From Opitutia bacterium (GTDB lineage Bacteria > Verrucomicrobiota > Verrucomicrobiia > Opitutales > UBA953), in contig CANCLQ010000026.1 of the NCBI GenBank assembly GCA_947378845.1, positions 1 to 18,684 of the forward strand: 18,684 bases of DNA, in the 5' to 3' direction. Of this stretch, positions 15,289 to 18,684 are shown in pieces. The position numbers and the translations under genes are program-made. Numbering within the stretch: position 1 is the first letter of the stretch; each line of letters starts with the position of its first letter. Below the pieces are notes generated by a model. That model was not told the DNA's origin, did no database searches, and saw nothing but the letters and a program-made list of their open reading frames with translations.

Positions 15289-15369
15289 TGCTCGGGGCGG
15301 GAGTCGAACCCGCATACCTTTCGGCGCCAGAACCTAAATCTGGTGTGTCTGCCATTCCACCACCCGAGC
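15289..15369 (-). tRNA. tRNA-Leu (anticodon TAG)
   Basis: The acceptor arms GCTCGGG and CCCGAGC pair fully, with discriminator A at 15289. The anticodon stem CCAGA/TCTGG closes the loop TTTAGGT, giving anticodon TAG, which reads CUA and probably other CUN leucine codons. The T arm is GCGGG-TTCGACT-CCCGC and the variable arm is long (class II), as expected for leucine. The 3' CCA is not encoded. The gene marks the border between the host-like region on the left and the recombinase region on the right. Confidence 0.95.
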
Positions 15370-15404
15370 GGGGGGTTAATTCGAGTAGTGTTCAGCGTTT
15401 GGAC

Positions 15405-15432
15405 ATCATAAGAGCCTCGAAGAGACGTTCAG
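15405..15432 (-). promoter_or_regulatory. Candidate promoter of the tRNA-Leu gene
   Basis: On the minus strand TATGAT (15410-15405, five of six -10 positions) lies about 36 nt before the tRNA 5' end. A weak -35, CTGAAC (15432-15427), is 16 nt further upstream. If used, the tRNA is transcribed from sequence that belongs to the recombinase-side region. Confidence 0.3.
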
Positions 15433-16601
15433 TGCGCTCATTGGTTCCATTACGTCAATCGGCTAGGCTATCGAGACTGAGACCCGATAAGTGTTGGGCT
15501 GTTTACTATCCAGATTCGAAGAACGGCTACCGCCTAAATCAAGGCAGGAAGTTCTTTAGACATAAGTCTGATGCTGAAGCCTTTTGTAATATCAAGAGGT
15601 CAGAAATAGCCTCTCTAGGGGCTCTAGCAGACAGCCTGAGCGATGATTTAAAGCGAGATGCGGTTGCCTGTGCAGAGATGCTAAGGCCGTCTGGCTACTC
15701 GTTAGTTGAGGCAGTTACTTGGTTTGTAAAAGATTACGACAAGCGAGCTAAGTCGGTCACAGTTAGCGTAGCGATTGGTTCAGTCCGTCAGCGAATGCTG
15801 GCAGATGGGAACTCGAGGAAGCATTGTAATAATCTTACTCAAATTGTTGGGTCGTTCGCTAAGACTTACGGCAAAGAATTAGTTTCGTCTATCCGCTCTA
15901 GCGAGGTTCAAGCTTGGTTAGATAATTACCAAACAAAGGATGGCAGAAGGCTCGGAGCAGTTACATTTAATAGTTACAGAAGGTACCTCTCCCTATTCTT
16001 TTCATTCTGCATTAAGAGAGGCTGGCTTACCGCTAATCCGCTAGCAGTAATCAGCCCACAGAAGGTCTTTAGTAAGGTCCCAAGGCTTCTCTCGGTCTCA
16101 GAATTAAAATCGATTCTAGGGGCTTCTCCAGATGAATTAAGGCTGTCAATAGCACTGCAGGCTTTCTGCGGATTACGTGCATCTGAAGTGTCAAAGGTTT
16201 TGTGGACTGATGTCTTGATAGGTGAATCGGGTAACTACATTCAAATAGGGGCGAACAATGCGAAGACAATGCGCAGGAGACTGTCACCGATTCCTGATAA
16301 CCTAATGCCACTAATTCTTAAATCGAGGAAACCAGACGGGCTTATTTACGTAGACGGAAAAGGCAGCGTGGACGTATTCCAGAGGGCACTGGGGGAGCTT
16401 AGAAAGGCTCTGAAGGGCATCCAGTGGGGTCGTAATGCCTTGCGAGCGTCAGCCCTATCTTATCGTCTGGCATTAACCAAGGACGCTGCAGCAACTGCAT
16501 TTGAGATGGGCAACAGTCCCGCTGTATTATTGAGAGATTATAGGGAGTTAGCAACTTTCGCTCAAGCCACTGAGTGGTTTAAGTGGCACCCTATTAATTA
16601 A
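15432..16601 (+). CDS. Tyrosine recombinase/integrase
   Basis: A 389-residue site-specific recombinase (from GTG 15432). The N-terminal part (about 15-80) resembles a DNA-binding arm, with KCWAVYYPDSKNGYRL. A SAM-like core-binding domain covers about 85-205. The catalytic domain follows: first arginine in AFCGLRASEVSKVLW (Arg249), lysine in NNAKTMRRRLSP (Lys278), second arginine in RNALRAS (Arg338), and nucleophile Tyr370 in LLRDYREL. The usual histidine before the second arginine is Asn335 and the H/W position before the tyrosine is Asn361 (MGNSP). No ATG lies upstream of the conserved start; GTG 15432 has purine-rich GAAGAGA 6 nt upstream, and TTG 15399 is an alternative. AGA/AGG codons and low GC differ from genes to the left. 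It probably mobilises the restriction-modification region. Confidence 0.88.
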   Translation: MRSLVPLRQSARLSRLRPDKCWAVYYPDSKNGYRLNQGRKFFRHKSDAEAFCNIKRSEIASLGALADSLSDDLKRDAVACAEMLRPSGYSLVEAVTWFVKDYDKRAKSVTVSVAIGSVRQRMLADGNSRKHCNNLTQIVGSFAKTYGKELVSSIRSSEVQAWLDNYQTKDGRRLGAVTFNSYRRYLSLFFSFCIKRGWLTANPLAVISPQKVFSKVPRLLSVSELKSILGASPDELRLSIALQAFCGLRASEVSKVLWTDVLIGESGNYIQIGANNAKTMRRRLSPIPDNLMPLILKSRKPDGLIYVDGKGSVDVFQRALGELRKALKGIQWGRNALRASALSYRLALTKDAAATAFEMGNSPAVLLRDYRELATFAQATEWFKWHPIN

Positions 16602-16659
16602 CTAATGTCCTAAACTTGCTGGCTTTTAGAAAGAGGATGAACATTCATAAAGACATAAA

Positions 16660-17598
16660 ATGGGTAAAACAAAGCGCATTAGGTTTATTGATTTGTTCTG
16701 CGGAATTGGCGGATTTCACGTTGCAATTTCACGGGCCGCCAAGAAGCACGGCTTGGATGCTGAAGCCGTTTTTGCTAGCGACATAGACATTGATTGCCAA
16801 AAAGCTTACACTGAAAACTTCGGGCATAAACCTGCAGGAGATATTATGCAGATTAATGAATCTAAAATTCCTGACCACGATATACTTTTGGCGGGTTTTC
16901 CGTGCCAACCCTTCAGTATAATAGGAAAGATGAAAGGCTTCCAAGACACCCGTGGTACGCTTTTTTTTGATATTGCGAGAATACTAGAAGCAAAGAGACC
17001 AAAGGCTTTTGTCTTAGAGAACGTGAAGCTCCTTGTTGGACACGACAATGGCAGAACGTTGGCAAAAATCTTAAACACATTAAAAGGTTTAGGCTATTAT
17101 GTTGAATACAAAGTTCTCAACAGTTTGAATTATGGCCTGCCTCACAAAAGAGAGCGAATTTGGATAGTCGGTTCACTTGTAAAAAATGAATTTTCTTGGC
17201 CTGAAGGCGGTCTAAAGATGAAACCATTGAGTTCAATTCTCGAAAAGAATGTTCACCCGAGGTTTACGGCCTCAAAGGAAATCAGAGCTAAGAGATTAAA
17301 GAAATATAAGCCGTCTCTCAAGGGCGACTTAATCTGGCACGAGAATAAAGCAGGTAGTATAAGTGCATATCCTTACTCCTGCGCCTTAAGGGCGGGGGCA
17401 TCCTATAATTATCTTTTAGTGAATGGTAAGCGAAGGTTAACCCCGCGTGAGATGTTGCGCTTACAGGGGTTTCCTGACGCATACAAAATCGTATGTTCTG
17501 ATTCTCAGACCCGTAAACAGGCTGGAAATAGTCTTCCAGTAAATGTAGCGTTCGCCGTTCTCGACCAAGTCCTGTCGAATATCAAAACACAATTATGA
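16660..17598 (+). CDS. C5-cytosine DNA methyltransferase (type II, Dcm/HhaI class)
   Basis: A 312-residue enzyme that methylates carbon 5 of cytosine in DNA using SAM. The conserved motifs are in order: I FIDLFCGIGGFH (9-20), IV GFPCQPFS with catalytic Cys82, VI FVLENVKLL with Glu120, VIII PHKRERIWIVG (161-171), IX RRLTPREMLRLQGFPD (258-273) and X GNSLPVNVAF (289-298). The target recognition domain between VIII and IX is short (about 175-257), so a short specific site is expected; I cannot assign the sequence. It starts 58 nt after the recombinase and its TGA overlaps the next ATG, the standard coupling of a methylase to its endonuclease. Confidence 0.95.
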   Translation: MGKTKRIRFIDLFCGIGGFHVAISRAAKKHGLDAEAVFASDIDIDCQKAYTENFGHKPAGDIMQINESKIPDHDILLAGFPCQPFSIIGKMKGFQDTRGTLFFDIARILEAKRPKAFVLENVKLLVGHDNGRTLAKILNTLKGLGYYVEYKVLNSLNYGLPHKRERIWIVGSLVKNEFSWPEGGLKMKPLSSILEKNVHPRFTASKEIRAKRLKKYKPSLKGDLIWHENKAGSISAYPYSCALRAGASYNYLLVNGKRRLTPREMLRLQGFPDAYKIVCSDSQTRKQAGNSLPVNVAFAVLDQVLSNIKTQL

Positions 17599-18344
17599 GC
17601 AATAAAAAGCCTAGGGTCAGAAATGTAGATAAAACCCCGGGGCCTTATCCTCTCAGTCATTTTCCTCAAAGCTTTGCGATAAGTTTAGGTAGAGAAGTTG
17701 TTTATCTTCTAGCTACTAGGCCCGCACCGACCATTGAAGGGCAAGACTGGGAACAGATTTTTGCTCGTATGGCATCTGCACGATGGAAACCTTCTAACGT
17801 TGGCTTAGATGATGTTGTTTTAGAGAAGACGGCTTGGGGGGCTAAAACAGTTAAGCAGGACAATCCATATAAAGCTAAACGTGTGCGATTAATTTCGGGG
17901 CGCAATTCGCCCGATTATTCATTTGAGAAACGTGGTAGTACTGCCGAGCCACCAGACAGTATCGGAAAGATGGTTCTCGATATTTGGAATGAGCGAGTAT
18001 CGAACGTGCGAGCAAAGTACGAAAATGTTAGAACAGTAGTACTTATGAAATCCGAGGACCTGTTAGAGCTAACAATTTTTGAATATGAGACTGTTATGTT
18101 TAATCACGAAAACTATAAATGGATGTGGAATAAAAATGGTAATCTAGAGGGATATGATAAAACTAGTGACTTGAAGAGATTTACTTGGCAGCCGCACGGC
18201 TCGCAATTCACTGTCGTCGAAGATGTGCCACAAAAGAAACTGTCAATTCGCATTAAACAGCCGTCTTTATTAAATCACAATCAGGTCTTAGATACTATAG
18301 GATTTGATGACACTTGGGTTGAGATTATCGAGCGGCCTACCTAG
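17595..18344 (+). CDS. Probable type II restriction endonuclease
   Basis: A 249-residue soluble protein translated from an ATGA overlap with the methyltransferase, the position of the cognate endonuclease. It would cut the DNA site that the methylase protects. A PD-(D/E)XK-like active site is suggested by LDDVV (Asp72/Asp73) followed by AWGAKTVK (Lys84), but the glutamate normally two residues before the lysine is Gly82; Glu77 or Glu111 might substitute. Later, RTVVLMKSEDLLELTIFEYE (about 146-165) resembles a core strand region common in such enzymes. I do not recognise a specific family and cannot predict the recognition site. The assignment rests mainly on context and size. Confidence 0.7.
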   Translation: MSNKKPRVRNVDKTPGPYPLSHFPQSFAISLGREVVYLLATRPAPTIEGQDWEQIFARMASARWKPSNVGLDDVVLEKTAWGAKTVKQDNPYKAKRVRLISGRNSPDYSFEKRGSTAEPPDSIGKMVLDIWNERVSNVRAKYENVRTVVLMKSEDLLELTIFEYETVMFNHENYKWMWNKNGNLEGYDKTSDLKRFTWQPHGSQFTVVEDVPQKKLSIRIKQPSLLNHNQVLDTIGFDDTWVEIIERPT

Positions 18345-18361
18345 TTAAGCTATTAAGTTTA

Positions 18362-18390
18362 GCTTTCACTGGGAAAATGAAAGCCGTTTT
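18362..18390 (+). terminator. Terminator-like hairpin after the restriction-modification genes
   Basis: GCTTTCA (18362-18368) pairs perfectly with TGAAAGC (18378-18384) across a 9-nt loop, followed by CG and TTTT. It lies 17 nt after the endonuclease stop. The T-run is short, so efficiency is uncertain. The remaining 18391-18488 shows no gene. Confidence 0.55.
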
Positions 18391-18488
18391 ACGTTTCCCG
18401 TCTTAGGTTCAATTTGATTTATTCGCTCCCAGTTTCCGTTTCGTTTATTCGCATAAACTAACTCATCACCACTTGAAATACGGAGCAT

Positions 18489-18684
18489 ATGCTTTCACGG
18501 CTTAAACTAACTATTTTGGGAGTAATTTTCCTTTCAGGGTGCGCAGGCCCTCAAGGATACTGGCTAGAGTCATTGTCAATCCCCGGCTTTTTCGGAGGCC
18601 TCATTCACGGCTTTATTTTAGTTTTTCTCCTTTGGCTTTGGTTATTTGCAAAGATTTTTGCGTGGTTATTTCATTTCTTTGGCT
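18489..18684 (+). CDS. Small lipoprotein/membrane protein, cut by the window edge
   Basis: An open frame without a stop runs to the edge (65 codons visible). It starts at ATG 18489 with ACGGAG 3-4 nt upstream. The N-terminus is a lipoprotein signal with lipobox LSGC (Cys18), then AGPQGYWLESLSIPGFFGG and a strongly hydrophobic, Trp/Phe-rich helix (about 41-64). The combination of a lipidated cysteine, the PQGYWLESLSIPGFFGG-type segment and a following membrane helix resembles small conserved proteins of unknown function found scattered in bacterial genomes, but this is from memory. It is separated from the endonuclease by a terminator-like hairpin and may be expressed independently. Confidence 0.6.
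   Translation, partial: MLSRLKLTILGVIFLSGCAGPQGYWLESLSIPGFFGGLIHGFILVFLLWLWLFAKIFAWLFHFFG

Noticed and set aside
15198..15431. Upstream part of the recombinase reading frame, open from ATG 15198
   Set aside because: It runs through repeat copy B and the whole tRNA-Leu gene; the translated segment shows no recombinase similarity, so the frame is open by chance and the real start is downstream.
16636..16660. ATG after AGAGG upstream of the methyltransferase
   Set aside because: It has a good ribosome binding site but is in another frame, giving a peptide without resemblance to anything; ATG 16660 starts the conserved protein.
18403..18410. TTAGGTTC, matching the tRNA-Leu anticodon loop, as a possible attR
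   Set aside because: Only 8 nt and in the wrong orientation for a direct repeat of the minus-strand tRNA. No other tRNA-derived repeat was seen to the right; attR, if any, is outside the window.
1..18684. CRISPR arrays, rRNA genes or insertion sequences
   Set aside because: Looked for and not seen: no regularly spaced repeats, no rRNA-like sequence and no transposase.

Overview
The window is a bacterial chromosome segment, most likely from a Verrucomicrobiota member. I infer this from several features: a tyrosine recombinase with the C-terminal pattern I associate with that phylum, secreted proteins with DxDxDG calcium repeats, few clear Shine-Dalgarno sites, and an ECF sigma factor paired with a membrane protein and a PDZ protein. 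No rRNA or other decisive marker is present, so the assignment is tentative.

Positions 1-3981 (minus strand) hold a tightly packed lipid-modification operon. In order of transcription it encodes an acyl-lipid/acyl-CoA desaturase, an FAD-dependent oxidoreductase, a DUF1365 protein and a CFA-synthase-type methyltransferase that runs off the left edge. Three of the four genes are joined by overlaps. The set looks like a pathway that makes double bonds in membrane acyl chains and then methylates or oxidises them (cyclopropane, branched or furan fatty acids). Diverging from it, 4099-6186 (plus) encodes an ECF-type sigma factor, a single-span membrane protein that may be its anti-sigma partner, and a secreted PDZ protein. 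The 117-bp divergent region has a perfect inverted repeat, a sigma-70-like promoter for the sigma gene, and a GGAAC box facing the lipid operon.

Positions 6295-7272 (minus) encode a secreted YHYH-domain protein. Positions 7375-9724 (plus) encode a DUF420 membrane protein, a FtsB/DivIC-like division protein and argininosuccinate lyase (argH). Positions 9721-13313 (minus) hold two translationally coupled secreted proteins: a 908-residue alpha/beta hydrolase with calcium-binding repeats and a smaller beta-rich protein. Positions 13465-15009 (minus) form a second compact operon: HAD-family phosphatase, Rrf2-type regulator, membrane-anchored coiled-coil protein, ending in a good hairpin terminator.

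A tRNA-Leu(TAG) gene (15289-15369, minus) marks the boundary to a visibly more AT-rich, AGA/AGG-using region. This starts with a tyrosine recombinase gene next to the 5' end of the tRNA. It continues with a C5-cytosine methyltransferase overlapping a probable type II restriction endonuclease, a terminator-like hairpin, and the start of a small lipoprotein/membrane gene cut by the right edge. It looks like the left end of an integrated element carrying a restriction-modification system.

The least explained structure is a modular intergenic repeat. It is present as a 106-bp copy between convergent genes (6188-6293), a 155-bp copy in the opposite orientation before the tRNA (15124-15278), and a partial third copy (15054-15087). 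Its flanks are conserved, while its central hairpin is kept as a hairpin but differs in sequence.
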